Source: Patescibacteria group bacterium
GTDB taxonomy: Bacteria > Patescibacteria > Paceibacteria > Paceibacterales > UBA10102
Length of the DNA stretch: 53,604 bases
Assembly: GCA_024239055.1 (NCBI GenBank)
Contig: JANBVJ010000004.1
Location: 1 to 53,604 of the forward strand
Reading direction: 5' to 3'
The position numbers were made by a program, and so were the translations under genes. The notes beneath the pieces are model-generated. The model did not search any database. It was not told where the DNA came from and saw nothing but the letters and a program-made list of their open reading frames with translations. Numbering within the stretch: the stretch's first letter is position 1; each line of letters opens with the position of its first letter. Shown one piece after another: positions 6,283-12,479 of this stretch.

Positions 6283-6355
6283 TACGCCAAGCTGGATTCG
6301 AACCAGCACTGTGTAGGTTTTGAATCTACTGCCTCTGCCGTTGGGCTACTGGCGC
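6283..6355 (-). tRNA. tRNA with CAA anticodon but short variable loop
   Basis: The acceptor GCGCCAG pairs with TTGGCGT. The anticodon stem GTAGA/CCTAC (one A-C mismatch) closes TTCAAAA, giving anticodon CAA (reads TTG, nominally Leu). The variable loop is only about 5 bases (ACAGT), unlike the two true Leu tRNAs here. Discriminator A, T-loop TTCGAAT. Its amino acid is therefore uncertain. Confidence 0.85.
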
Positions 6356-6360
6356 TGATG

Positions 6361-6403
6361 ACCCTCTTTTTCAAGAGGGGCAAAGCTTAGCGGTGTGCTT
6401 TGC
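6361..6403 (-). ncRNA. Tandem hairpins in tRNA spacer
   Basis: On the minus strand GCAAAGC-10 nt-GCTTTGC is followed by CCCTCTT-GAAA-AAGAGGG. There is no long U tract, so termination is unlikely. The hairpins could be processing signals between the CAA tRNA and tRNA-Arg. Confidence 0.4.
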
Positions 6404-6417
6404 TACCGATCTCCAAG

Positions 6418-6489
6418 TACCCCTGCAAGGAATCGAACCCTGATTATGGAGTTAGAAGCTCCATGTCCTGTCCATTGAACGACAAGGGC
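6418..6489 (-). tRNA. tRNA-Arg(UCU)
   Basis: The acceptor GCCCTTG pairs with CAGGGGT. The anticodon stem TGGAG/CTCCA closes CTTCTAA (TCT, reads AGA). T-loop TTCGATT, discriminator A. Confidence 0.94.
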
Positions 6490-6498
6490 ATAACGATG

Positions 6499-6589
6499 AT
6501 AAGGATTTGCCGAGAAGCTTATCTACACACTGCTTGAATTCTGCAGATGGGCTAGCCCCGTACTGTTACTACTCGTATAGTCACCTTAT
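6499..6589 (-). ncRNA. Twin structured RNA motif, copy 2
   Basis: The minus strand reads ATAAGG (6589-6584) pairing with CCTTAT (6504-6499), the internal loop TGACTATA/GCAAAT, and the inner helix CGAG/CTCG, as in copy 1 at 6019-6105. The interior differs (GGGGCTAGCCC; a CTGC/GCAG hairpin). The outer helices changing in a compensatory way while the loop is constant is good evidence for a selected RNA. Confidence 0.7.
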
Positions 6590-6667
6590 ATATTGTGCAA
6601 TTCTGTATCTTAGAATAGTTTGTTACATTCCTTACTTTTACTATTGACGCTAAACCGTCACATCGTG

Positions 6668-6740
6668 TACGAGTAGTAGGGATCGAACCTACGTATCTCC
6701 GAGGTATAAGCTCGGCGCCTTACCACTTGGCTATACTCGT
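6668..6740 (-). tRNA. tRNA-Ile(UAU)
   Basis: The acceptor ACGAGTA pairs with TACTCGT. The anticodon stem CCGAG/CTCGG closes CTTATAC (TAT, reads ATA). T-loop TTCGATC, discriminator A. A directly encoded UAU anticodon reads ATA without the lysidine-modified CAU tRNA that bacteria usually use. Confidence 0.94.
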
Positions 6741-6746
6741 ATCTTA

Positions 6747-6855
6747 CTCTTTGAATGTAGCAGACGAGATTGTCATCTTGACAGTGATAGCTAGCATCCA
6801 TCAAGCTGACTGCACCAACTAGTATCATGGTGACTCATCTGCCCTATCCAAAGAG
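6747..6855 (-). ncRNA. Unassigned structured RNA in tRNA spacer (J)
   Basis: The outer helix CTCTTTG (6855-6849) pairs with CAAAGAG (6753-6747). After an internal loop, a 9-bp helix GCAGATGAG/CTCGTCTGC follows. Inside are the hairpins CACCA/TGGTG and TGTC-aagat-GACA, so the fold looks like a multibranch RNA of 109 nt. No known family recognised. Confidence 0.6.
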
Positions 6856-6864
6856 CAAAACTTG

Positions 6865-6935
6865 TTGCGGAGGCTGGAATTGCACCAGCGCCTAGAGGTT
6901 ATGAGCCTCTCGAGGTACTACTCCTCCACCCCGCT
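6865..6935 (-). tRNA. tRNA-Met(CAU), initiator-like
   Basis: The minus strand starts AGCGGGGTGGAG, close to bacterial initiator tRNA (CGCGGGGTGGAG). Positions 1 and 72 are A and A, unpaired, as initiator tRNAs require a weak 1-72 pair. The loop CTCATAA carries CAT. The anticodon stem AGAGG/CCTCT keeps two of the three usual G-C pairs. The D-loop is short and the T-loop is TGCAATT. Initiator identity is inferred. Confidence 0.85.
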
Positions 6936-7054
6936 ATATATTGGATATCTTATACTATGTCGTATGCATGCTACAACTTCGTATTATTAAATGAAACAAA
7001 TACAAATATACGTATGTATTCATTATGGGGCTCGGACCCATATTTTCCAAATGG

Positions 7055-7126
7055 TACGCCCGAGAGGATTCGAACCTCTGCTCTACCGCGTATCAGGCGG
7101 TTGCTTTACCACTAAGCTACAAGCGT
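7055..7126 (-). tRNA. tRNA-Ile(GAU)
   Basis: The acceptor ACGCTTG pairs with CGGGCGT. The anticodon stem ACCGC/GCGGT closes CTGATAC (GAT, reads ATC). T-loop TTCGAAT, discriminator A. The stretch 6936-7054 upstream of tRNA-Met is AT-rich, and I see no clear fold in it. Confidence 0.95.
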
Positions 7127-7131
7127 ATTTA

Positions 7132-7208
7132 ATTGTGGGATTTGGTAAGGACAACTTCTAAAAATAAATTGTTTCTATCTTATTGATTATTCGACAGAAT
7201 CCAACAAT
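7132..7208 (-). ncRNA. Unassigned structured RNA in tRNA spacer (L)
   Basis: An 11-position closing helix with one mismatch pairs ATTGTTGGATT (7208-7198) with AATCCCACAAT (7142-7132). The interior is AT-rich. It exactly fills the spacer between tRNA-Glu(CUC) and tRNA-Ile(GAU). Confidence 0.5.
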
Positions 7209-7211
7209 TAG

Positions 7212-7286
7212 TAGCCCCACCGGGAATTGAACCCGAGTTTGAAGATTGAGAATCTCCTGTCCTAGTCCTGTCTAGACGATAGGGCC
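7212..7286 (-). tRNA. tRNA-Glu(CUC)
   Basis: The acceptor GGCCCTA pairs with TGGGGCT. The anticodon stem GGAGA/TCTTC closes TTCTCAA (CTC, reads GAG). T-loop TTCAATT, discriminator A. Confidence 0.93.
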
Positions 7287-7293
7287 GCTATGG

Positions 7294-7365
7294 TACACCC
7301 TAGAGGACTCGAACCTCTGACCCTCACTGTGTAAAAGTGTAGCTCTGCCGCTGAGCTAAGGGTGT
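7294..7365 (-). tRNA. tRNA-Val(UAC)
   Basis: The acceptor ACACCCT pairs with AGGGTGT. The loop TTTACAC carries TAC (reads GTA), with an A-A mismatch at the base of the anticodon stem. T-loop TTCGAGT, discriminator A. Confidence 0.94.
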
Positions 7366-7368
7366 GTG

Positions 7369-7447
7369 CGTTATAATACATAAAGATATCGCTCTAGAAT
7401 GCTCTAGATTGATTTCTTTTCGTTAAGATGATGTATACTTCATAACG
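7369..7447 (-). ncRNA. Unassigned structured RNA in tRNA spacer (M)
   Basis: CGTTAT and ATACAT on the 5' side (7447 down to 7431) pair with ATGTAT and ATAACG on the 3' side (7381-7369) around a bulge. The apical part has a CTAGA-gcat-TCTAG hairpin. It fills the spacer between two tRNAs. Confidence 0.45.
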
Positions 7448-7449
7448 AG

Positions 7450-7524
7450 TAGCGGATACGGGATTTGAACCCGTGTTGCCGACGTGAAAGGCCGGCGTCC
7501 TGGGCCGAGCTAGACGAATCCGCC
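7450..7524 (-). tRNA. tRNA-Glu(UUC)
   Basis: The acceptor GGCGGAT pairs with ATCCGCT. The anticodon stem CCGGC/GTCGG closes CTTTCAC (TTC, reads GAA). T-loop TTCAAAT, discriminator A. It is the first tRNA downstream of the promoter at 7564-7592. Confidence 0.95.
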
Positions 7525-7563
7525 ATATCTAATTGTCAATGAACATGTGTTACTGAATTTCTT

Positions 7564-7592
7564 ATTATACCATATTCTATCATATTTGTAAA
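7564..7592 (-). promoter_or_regulatory. Sigma-70-type promoter P1 of the tRNA array
   Basis: Minus strand: -35 TTTACA (7592-7587), 17-bp spacer ending TGG, -10 TATAAT (7569-7564). The start would fall near 7557, about 33 bases before tRNA-Glu(UUC), so it can drive the tRNA/RNA array below 7.5 kb. Confidence 0.85.
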
Positions 7593-7611
7593 CGTTTCTA
7601 GAAATTCTTTC

Positions 7612-8546
7612 AAAATTGAAGCCAATTTTTAGCGTAGAGCTAATAATTAGTTGTTGGGTCTTTCACAGTAGCCACTTTCATTTGGGAATGAGTTTGGCTC
7701 TGAAATCGAATGTCTCTGACGGTTAAAGTCGACCCCTATATTCGATAATTGTTTGCGCGAATTGTAGAATACTTCTAATACTGTATCTGGCTTTTCTTCT
7801 CTATCAAAGTAAACAGAAACAACTTCACTTCTTTTAGTCTGTCCGAAACCTGTACCCATATCCTGTGAAGAGTTCTTCATAGAAGATGTAGTGAAGTTAG
7901 TGTCATCTGATACTGAAGCACCACTATACATTGCAGAACCACTTGCTCTCATTACATTTACATCATCTTTACAGTATACTCTTGGAAATGGATACGGTTC
8001 ATCGTCGAATGGTTTTATCCAAGGCTGTTTGGGAAAGATAGGGTCATACGGTTTAATTGGTTCTATGTTGGTTAAATTCGGCCAGCAGAAATGCTTCTTT
8101 TCTTTTTCTCTGAATATTGCTACAGCAATGCTACCAACGTTGCTTCCTTTATTTTTTCTTTTTCTGTAGGAATCTTCGACGGTAGAAAAATAAAATTCAG
8201 CAACTTCGTCGTCGTTTAATCTCCAGCCATCTATTTTCATAGAGCTGTTTGCGTCTAGAATATATCCTCTGGAATCAAATTCACCATCTTTTCCATCTAT
8301 GGTTGACAACCCGTCTACAGTCGGAACAAATAATGTTTTTTCTGAAGAGTTGTTTCTTAATCGGATTGAAAAGACAGAACCTTTTCTTCCTTCGATATAT
8401 GTCTTATAATTGTGAAAATACTCTTTGACTGATCTACCGTTGATGAGTATTTCCATCTCGTAATTTCTTTTAATCATACTTATTTAGGATTTAATGCCTC
8501 CCTACGGAGGACTTCGTTACCCACGCGTATGATTGGCTTCAATTTT
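7612..8546. repeat. 15-bp perfect inverted repeat flanking one gene
   Basis: AAAATTGAAGCCAAT at 7612-7626 is repeated in inverted orientation at 8532-8546. The two arms enclose the single gene 7647-8477, which interrupts the tRNA array. They could be ends of an inserted element or a long-range RNA helix. I see no transposase or target-site duplication. Confidence 0.6.
7647..8477 (-). CDS. Conserved-looking hypothetical protein, 276 aa
   Basis: No named family is certain. The N-terminal half has beta-strand-rich segments (MEILINGRSVKEYFHNYKTY; SSMKIDGWRLNDDEVAEFYF). The middle is proline-rich (PYDPIFPKQPWIKPFDDEPYP). The C-terminal half has GTGFGQTKRSEVVSVYFDRE followed by VLEVFYNSRKQLSNIGVDF, a layout I recall from uncharacterised phage and bacterial proteins. 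An alternative start MEILING lies at 8459. The gene is enclosed by a 15-bp inverted repeat. Confidence 0.75.
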   Translation of the reverse strand: MIKRNYEMEILINGRSVKEYFHNYKTYIEGRKGSVFSIRLRNNSSEKTLFVPTVDGLSTIDGKDGEFDSRGYILDANSSMKIDGWRLNDDEVAEFYFSTVEDSYRKRKNKGSNVGSIAVAIFREKEKKHFCWPNLTNIEPIKPYDPIFPKQPWIKPFDDEPYPFPRVYCKDDVNVMRASGSAMYSGASVSDDTNFTTSSMKNSSQDMGTGFGQTKRSEVVSVYFDREEKPDTVLEVFYNSRKQLSNIGVDFNRQRHSISEPNSFPNESGYCERPNN

Positions 8547-8560
8547 CAAAGAACTTACTG

Positions 8561-8631
8561 CGGGACTACGGGGAATTGAACCCCGGACATCGCCGTGACA
8601 GGGCGACGTTTTACCACTAAACTACAGTCCC
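8561..8631 (-). tRNA. tRNA-Asp(GUC)
   Basis: The acceptor GGGACTG pairs with TAGTCCC. The anticodon stem TCGCC/GGCGA closes CTGTCAC (GTC, reads GAC). The discriminator G matches tRNA-Asp. T-loop TTCAATT. Confidence 0.95.
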
Positions 8632-8640
8632 ATACCCTAG

Positions 8641-8713
8641 TAGCGGTGTTGGGATTCGAACCCAAAGCGAGAAGCTTATGAGACTTCTGGAAACCGATTT
8701 CACATCGACCGCC
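8641..8713 (-). tRNA. tRNA-Met(CAU), probably elongator
   Basis: The acceptor GGCGGTC pairs with CACCGCT except for a C7-C66 mismatch. The anticodon stem GAAGT/GCTTC closes CTCATAA (CAT). T-arm TTGGG-TTCGAAT-CCCAA. The D-arm is irregular. With an Ile(UAU) tRNA present, Met is more likely than lysidine-modified Ile. Confidence 0.82.
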
Positions 8714-8778
8714 GTATGGTGTACCGATATTATAATGGCCTCGGTACAACGGCCAATTAATAATGTTTGAAGAACTGG

Positions 8779-8850
8779 TGCGTCTGCAGAGATTCGAACT
8801 CTGATCTACTGGTTGGAAGCCAGTGGTGCTGCCAATTACACCACAAACGC
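8779..8850 (-). tRNA. tRNA-Gly(UCC)
   Basis: The acceptor GCGTTTG pairs with CAGACGC. The anticodon stem ACTGG/CCAGT closes CTTCCAA (TCC, reads GGA). T-loop TTCGAAT. ACCA follows the acceptor, so this tRNA happens to encode its CCA end. Confidence 0.95.
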
Positions 8851-8851
8851 A

Positions 8852-9337
8852 TTAATTTAATATTTTTGTTTTGAAGTCAATGACGACTTCGGAATCGAGA
8901 GAGTTAGCTATTTTACTGAGAAAGACTAAATTGGGGAAATAAGTGCCATTTTCAAATCTAGAAATACTTGATTGTTTAGTGCCTATCATTTCTGCAAGTT
9001 TATATTGGGATATTTTTTTATTCTTTCTAGTTTCTTTTATGCTCCTTCTTAATCCCGTTAGCTGTCCTTCGTATTGATTTTCTAATATCGGACAATTTCT
9101 TTTTTGGTCTGGCAGACCTATTCTTTTCTGTATATCATATTCATTATGACAAGGTTTACATCGTCCAGAAAAATCATCTAAATCTATATATTTTCCTGAA
9201 TTGTTCGACCAATCGATGTTCCACTTACCATTTATTTTTTCTCCTTTTTTACCACAATCTATACATAATTTCGCATTACCGTCTCTTTCCAACTTTTTGG
9301 TATGGATCCGACCATACCAGTCAATATTTTTATTCAT
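8852..9337 (-). CDS. HNH-like zinc domain plus XRE-family helix-turn-helix protein
   Basis: 161 aa. Residues about 20-70 contain CIDC...IDWSNNSGKY...CKPCHNEYD, the treble-clef layout of phage HNH proteins, though catalytic residues are not clearly complete. Residues about 98-155 (LRRSIKETRKNKKISQYKLAEMIGTKQSSISRFENG) are a clear Cro/C1-type HTH. It may be a DNA-binding regulator or a site-specific nuclease. It starts 2 bases from tRNA-Asn and ends 2 bases before tRNA-Gly. Confidence 0.82.
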   Translation of the reverse strand: MNKNIDWYGRIHTKKLERDGNAKLCIDCGKKGEKINGKWNIDWSNNSGKYIDLDDFSGRCKPCHNEYDIQKRIGLPDQKRNCPILENQYEGQLTGLRRSIKETRKNKKISQYKLAEMIGTKQSSISRFENGTYFPNLVFLSKIANSLDSEVVIDFKTKILN

Positions 9338-9338
9338 G

Positions 9339-9410
9339 CTCCCCCACTAGGATTCGAACCTAGAACCTTCCGGTTAACAGCCGGACGCTCTACCGTTGAG
9401 CCACAGAGGA
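9339..9410 (-). tRNA. tRNA-Asn(GUU)
   Basis: The acceptor TCCTCTG pairs with TGGGGGA through several G-U pairs. The anticodon stem TCCGG/CCGGA closes CTGTTAA (GTT, reads AAC). Discriminator G, T-loop TTCGAAT. It is the first tRNA of the cluster in transcription order. Confidence 0.94.
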
Positions 9411-9463
9411 ATGATAACTTGTATGATATCATTATATACAAAAAAATATAGTTAGTAAACAAC

Positions 9464-9610
9464 TTACTTATTGCATTCGTAATGATCGCAAGAGTAAACA
9501 TGAGTTTTACCGACAATGCAATATTTCATGCCACTTATTTTAGTTCTACGATTACAATCATAATGATCGCAACTATAAACTCTACATTTTTGAACAAAAC
9601 AATATATCAT
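9464..9610 (-). CDS. 48-aa cysteine-rich protein with an internal repeat
   Basis: From the ATG at 9610 to TAA at 9464. The sequence contains VYSCDHYDCN and, 27 residues later, VYSCDHYECN, an internal duplication that also shares a following or preceding KC/YC pair. Seven cysteines and paired histidines suggest a small metal-binding protein. It lies 8 bases after the nicotinamidase gene. Confidence 0.65.
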   Translation of the reverse strand: MIYCFVQKCRVYSCDHYDCNRRTKISGMKYCIVGKTHVYSCDHYECNK

Positions 9611-9618
9611 AACAAATA

Positions 9619-10200
9619 TTACTTATCTAAGTTTTTAATGAACTTAACTCCGGCTTTTTTCATCTCTGCGATCGCGTTTTTACCATCACTGGGTTTAAGA
9701 TTAACAGCGCGAATGGCTTCTTCCAACACAAAAGTTCTAAAACCATACTTTCTTGCATCAAGCGCTGTAGCTTTGACACAATAATCAGTGGCAAGACCAC
9801 AAACATATAACTTCTCAATACCTTTATCTCGAAGTAATTCTACAAGAGGTAGTCCACTTCCTGTAACACCATCAAATCCAGAATATCCATCTTCATCTTT
9901 TCCCATACCTTTAGAGATGATTGTAGCTCCTTCTACATTAAGATCTGGATGAAACTCTGCTCCTTTGGTATCGCTTACGCAATGAGATGGCCATTCTCCT
10001 CCGCCGCTAATAAAATGTTTAGATTTCTCTGGATGCCAGTCGCGAGTTGCAACAATCGGCAGTCTGGCTTTTCTAAACTCTTTAATGTATCGGTTAAGCA
10101 CAGGAATTACCTTGTCTCCTTCACTTACAGCTAATGCGCCACCCGGGCAAAAATCATTCTGAACATCAATTATCAATAATGCTGTTTTTACTTTACTCAT
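9619..10200 (-). CDS. pncA: Nicotinamidase/isochorismatase-family hydrolase
   Basis: 193 aa, the usual length for PncA. ALLIIDVQNDFCPGGAL holds the catalytic Asp (about residue 12), ISKGMGKDEDGYSGF the catalytic Lys, and LYVCGLATDYCVKATALDA the nucleophilic Cys. ATRDWHPEKSKHF supplies metal-binding Asp/His. It would convert nicotinamide to nicotinate for NAD resynthesis, useful when infection or host defence depletes NAD. The gene has no Shine-Dalgarno sequence (AAAATATG) and ends just before the Cys-rich gene. Confidence 0.93.
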   Translation of the reverse strand: MSKVKTALLIIDVQNDFCPGGALAVSEGDKVIPVLNRYIKEFRKARLPIVATRDWHPEKSKHFISGGGEWPSHCVSDTKGAEFHPDLNVEGATIISKGMGKDEDGYSGFDGVTGSGLPLVELLRDKGIEKLYVCGLATDYCVKATALDARKYGFRTFVLEEAIRAVNLKPSDGKNAIAEMKKAGVKFIKNLDK

Positions 10201-10203
10201 ATT

Positions 10204-10410
10204 TTATAATAAGTTACTGAGAGTTTTTATAACGATTGCATACTCTTTAATTGCTCTGATATGGTGTTTCTTATCTCCTACATTCTTTCCATACTTTTTC
10301 TCAACATTTTCTGCTCTTGCATAAGGTATGTGTGTCATGAGAGATTCTCCAATTCTCTCAATGCTGTATAATACATCGTCTTCATTTATTTCAACTGTTT
10401 TTCTAGACAT
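10204..10410 (-). CDS. Hypothetical protein, 68 aa
   Basis: Helical, basic protein beginning MSRKTVEINEDDVLYSIERI and ending in AIVIKTLSNLL. No domain recognised. It sits 3 bases upstream of the nicotinamidase gene in the same operon. Confidence 0.6.
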   Translation of the reverse strand: MSRKTVEINEDDVLYSIERIGESLMTHIPYARAENVEKKYGKNVGDKKHHIRAIKEYAIVIKTLSNLL

Positions 10411-10411
10411 A

Positions 10412-10720
10412 TCATTTCTTTTTTTCGTGTTCTAAGTATACCTTAAGAATTGTTGCATAATTTGCTAGATCTTGTAAAGTGTCTAATACTGATTCGTCTT
10501 TGACAGCTGCTTCTTTATTCATCAGATTAGATATTCTAGACATCTTATCACACATCCGAACAATTAAACCTGTCTCGACTGGAATGTTGAATGCTTCACA
10601 TGCTTTGAAGTTTAAGAATGCTTCATTGTCAGTAGAGTAATCAGCATTCTTTTTCTCTACTATTGCAAAGTTATCATCTAGTGTTTTTTTAAAGTGCTTT
10701 AAAAACTCTTGTTGAATCAT
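10412..10720 (-). CDS. MazG-like helical protein (DUF1599/Nmad1-like)
   Basis: 102 aa. NADYSTDNEAFLNF followed by ETGLIVRMCDKMSRISNLM and SVLDTLQDLANYATILKVYLEHEKK matches phage DUF1599-type proteins, all-alpha relatives of MazG pyrophosphatases with conserved Asp, Lys and Arg. A role in nucleotide metabolism or modification is likely; the exact reaction is unknown. It overlaps the upstream gene by 4 bases. Confidence 0.75.
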   Translation of the reverse strand: MIQQEFLKHFKKTLDDNFAIVEKKNADYSTDNEAFLNFKACEAFNIPVETGLIVRMCDKMSRISNLMNKEAAVKDESVLDTLQDLANYATILKVYLEHEKKK

Positions 10721-10959
10721 ATTGTATCACTTTTACCACCTAATGCTTCTGTTAACCAAGCTACAATATCTGGTATATATCCGTCATTGTCGTACATATC
10801 TATGCTAATTTCGTGTTTTTCCATCTCTTTATAATCGTCTTTTTCGTATTCTTCGTTTATGTCCCATTTACCTTTATAGATTGACGGAGATTCATTATCC
10901 CAGTATACTATCGTGAAGTTTCCGCTTTTGAATAATTTTATTAAATCTTCATGCTTCAT
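10717..10959 (-). CDS. Hypothetical acidic protein, 80 aa
   Basis: Begins MKHEDLIKLFKSGNFTIVYW. Strongly acidic middle (NEEYEKDDYKEMEKHE) and a C-terminal GYIPDIVAWLTEALGGK segment. No family recognised. Overlaps both neighbours by 4 bases. Confidence 0.62.
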   Translation of the reverse strand: MKHEDLIKLFKSGNFTIVYWDNESPSIYKGKWDINEEYEKDDYKEMEKHEISIDMYDNDGYIPDIVAWLTEALGGKSDTI

Positions 10960-11147
10960 AATACTATGTTAACTAACCATAGAACACCAGATAATACGAG
11001 AAGGAATGCTAATAACGGCATTATCGTTTCTACTACTTTCTCGAATATTTTCGAAATTGCGCTGGGGTCTTGTTTAGACATCCAGTCTACGAAAAGAAAG
11101 AAACTTCCAGTGATGACTAATGCTATTATTACTTTCAGTACTTCCAT
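10956..11147 (-). CDS. Small membrane protein, two transmembrane helices
   Basis: 63 aa with hydrophobic segments at about residues 3-20 (VLKVIIALVITGSFFLFV) and 43-63 (MPLLAFLLVLSGVLWLVNIV). Function unknown. Part of the overlapping operon 9.6-17.2 kb. Confidence 0.65.
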   Translation of the reverse strand: MEVLKVIIALVITGSFFLFVDWMSKQDPSAISKIFEKVVETIMPLLAFLLVLSGVLWLVNIVL

Positions 11148-11149
11148 AA

Positions 11150-11668
11150 TTATTTTTTATTTAGAATAATTTTATGCTCTTCAAAATTGTTTAGTTCTTC
11201 ATTCCAAATCAATAAAATCTTTTCGACATTACTTTCGACTACAATCTCTATTATGCCTTGTCTTATAAAAAATAAATCACCACGTTTATGTTCACCAGCG
11301 AATGCTCTGTTTAACCATTCTATAATTTCTTTATAATCAGTATTGTCTTCGTAATAACATGGCGTCTTACAATCTTTTGATGTGCATACACCACCATAAT
11401 CTCTCAGGGAACCTTCAATGAAAAGAGAACCTCTAGACAAACTAGATGTGTCTTTAGCCGTAGTGATATACTCATAACGTAGACCACCTTCTGAACCCAT
11501 GGGGGTTGTCTTTTCTTTGGGTAGATTCCAAAGTTCTTCGTTAGATTCAAAGGTAACTATAGTACCTAACTTTTTTTCTATAGATTCTTTAATTTTTGAG
11601 TCTGTTACCTCTCCAAAAACTAAACCATCTATTCTTATACTACCTGATACTTGTGTCCATTGTGACAT
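11150..11668 (-). CDS. Hypothetical protein, 172 aa
   Basis: Begins MSQWTQVSGSIRIDGLVFGE. A beta-rich N-terminal half, a CTSKDCKTPC cysteine cluster near residue 95, then EIIEWLNRAFAGEHKRGDLFFIRQG and a beta-rich C-terminus. No family named with confidence. Confidence 0.72.
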   Translation of the reverse strand: MSQWTQVSGSIRIDGLVFGEVTDSKIKESIEKKLGTIVTFESNEELWNLPKEKTTPMGSEGGLRYEYITTAKDTSSLSRGSLFIEGSLRDYGGVCTSKDCKTPCYYEDNTDYKEIIEWLNRAFAGEHKRGDLFFIRQGIIEIVVESNVEKILLIWNEELNNFEEHKIILNKK

Positions 11669-11677
11669 ATTTTTTAT

Positions 11678-11896
11678 TTATCCAAAAAATTCGTTTACTT
11701 TTTGTTCTATCATACTCCAACTTGCAAGCCACGGCTTATCACTAATATTTATTGTAAGAGTACCATCTTCGAAAGAGTATCTTCCACTTACTCCACTAAT
11801 TTCGAAACTATTTCTAACAACAGAACCACCATTCTGTCGTATAAGGTTTTCACCTTCTAAGACTTTTTCTTGTGTTGTTTGTATTTTATATTGCAT
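11678..11896 (-). CDS. Hypothetical protein, 72 aa
   Basis: Begins MQYKIQTTQEKVLEGENLIR; the centre FEISGVSGRYSFEDGTLTIN looks like a small beta sheet and the end WSMIEQKVNEFFG a helix. Unknown function. Start preceded by an A/T run. Confidence 0.6.
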   Translation of the reverse strand: MQYKIQTTQEKVLEGENLIRQNGGSVVRNSFEISGVSGRYSFEDGTLTINISDKPWLASWSMIEQKVNEFFG

Positions 11897-11898
11897 AT

Positions 11899-12195
11899 TT
11901 ATTTTTTAGGATTAAACCATTTGTCTTCTAAAACATTACCAATCTCAACTACTCTCCCATCTTCAAGTTTTACTCTAATGTGTTTTCCTGGCAGATCTTC
12001 CCATTTTTCAACACCCACAGTTTTTAAAATTCCTTCGATTACAAAAGTAGTATACTCTTTTCCTAATGCGTATCCGCCAAATCCTTGGCATGCACCACCA
12101 CCGTAATCTAAATAAATCATAAAGCTGAGTATGCCGTGTCCTTCATATCCAAGCATTGTGTTATCTATTTTTGCATTTTTTATTTCTATTGACAT
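11899..12195 (-). CDS. Hypothetical protein, 98 aa
   Basis: Begins MSIEIKNAKIDNTMLGYEGH. Contains LDYGGGACQGFGGYALG, a glycine-rich loop seen in small uncharacterised phage proteins, then a beta/alpha C-terminus. Gaps to both neighbours are under 5 bases. Confidence 0.65.
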   Translation of the reverse strand: MSIEIKNAKIDNTMLGYEGHGILSFMIYLDYGGGACQGFGGYALGKEYTTFVIEGILKTVGVEKWEDLPGKHIRVKLEDGRVVEIGNVLEDKWFNPKK

Positions 12196-12199
12196 AATT

Positions 12200-12364
12200 T
12201 TAGAGTCCTTTTATTAATATTTTAGTTCTTATTTTTAACGGAATGTCTTTCCAATGTTCTGTTGGAAATGGTATGTTGCTTAATCTTCCGATTTTGCCCC
12301 ACCATCCGTAATAAAGACCGACAAAAACGATTACTAAAAATATAAGTGCTGGTGTTGTTATCAT
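12200..12364 (-). CDS. 54-aa membrane protein
   Basis: ATG at 12364, TAA at 12200. The N-terminal hydrophobic segment ALIFLVIVFVGLYYGWW is one transmembrane helix; the rest is a basic tail. One base separates it from the next upstream gene, which supports it being real. Confidence 0.55.
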   Translation of the reverse strand: MITTPALIFLVIVFVGLYYGWWGKIGRLSNIPFPTEHWKDIPLKIRTKILIKGL

Positions 12365-12365
12365 G

Positions 12366-12479
12366 TTAAAAGTTAAGACCTAATAAAATTCCATTGAAGA
12401 GACCGAAAAAATACAAGCCAAGTAAAAAATATATTTCAAGATGTGGGTGTGTTTTTCTCGTTGGTAGATTTATTTTCAT
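12366..12479 (-). CDS. 37-aa membrane peptide
   Basis: ATG at 12479, TAA at 12366. It has a basic N-terminus and one hydrophobic helix (YFLLGLYFFGLFNGILLG). The start overlaps the stop of the upstream gene by 4 bases, the normal coupling in this operon. Confidence 0.5.
   Translation of the reverse strand: MKINLPTRKTHPHLEIYFLLGLYFFGLFNGILLGLNF

Noticed and set aside
6097..6309. Minus-strand frame across tRNA-Leu(UAA) and the CAA tRNA
   Set aside because: Translation of tRNA sequence; no independent coding evidence.
6361..6378. Intrinsic terminator between CAA tRNA and tRNA-Arg
   Set aside because: The hairpin CCCTCTT/AAGAGGG is strong but is not followed by a U tract in the minus direction.
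6019..6589. Group I intron or known riboswitch for the twin RNA motif
   Set aside because: The neighbouring tRNAs are intact, and I cannot fit group I P3/P7 or purine, SAM, glnA or ZTP riboswitch consensus patterns.
8555..8749. Minus-strand frame across tRNA-Asp and tRNA-Met
   Set aside because: Overlaps two complete tRNAs, which are much better supported.
9334..9516. Minus-strand 60-aa frame over tRNA-Asn
   Set aside because: Half is tRNA translated in frame; the Cys-rich gene 9464-9610 in another frame is better.
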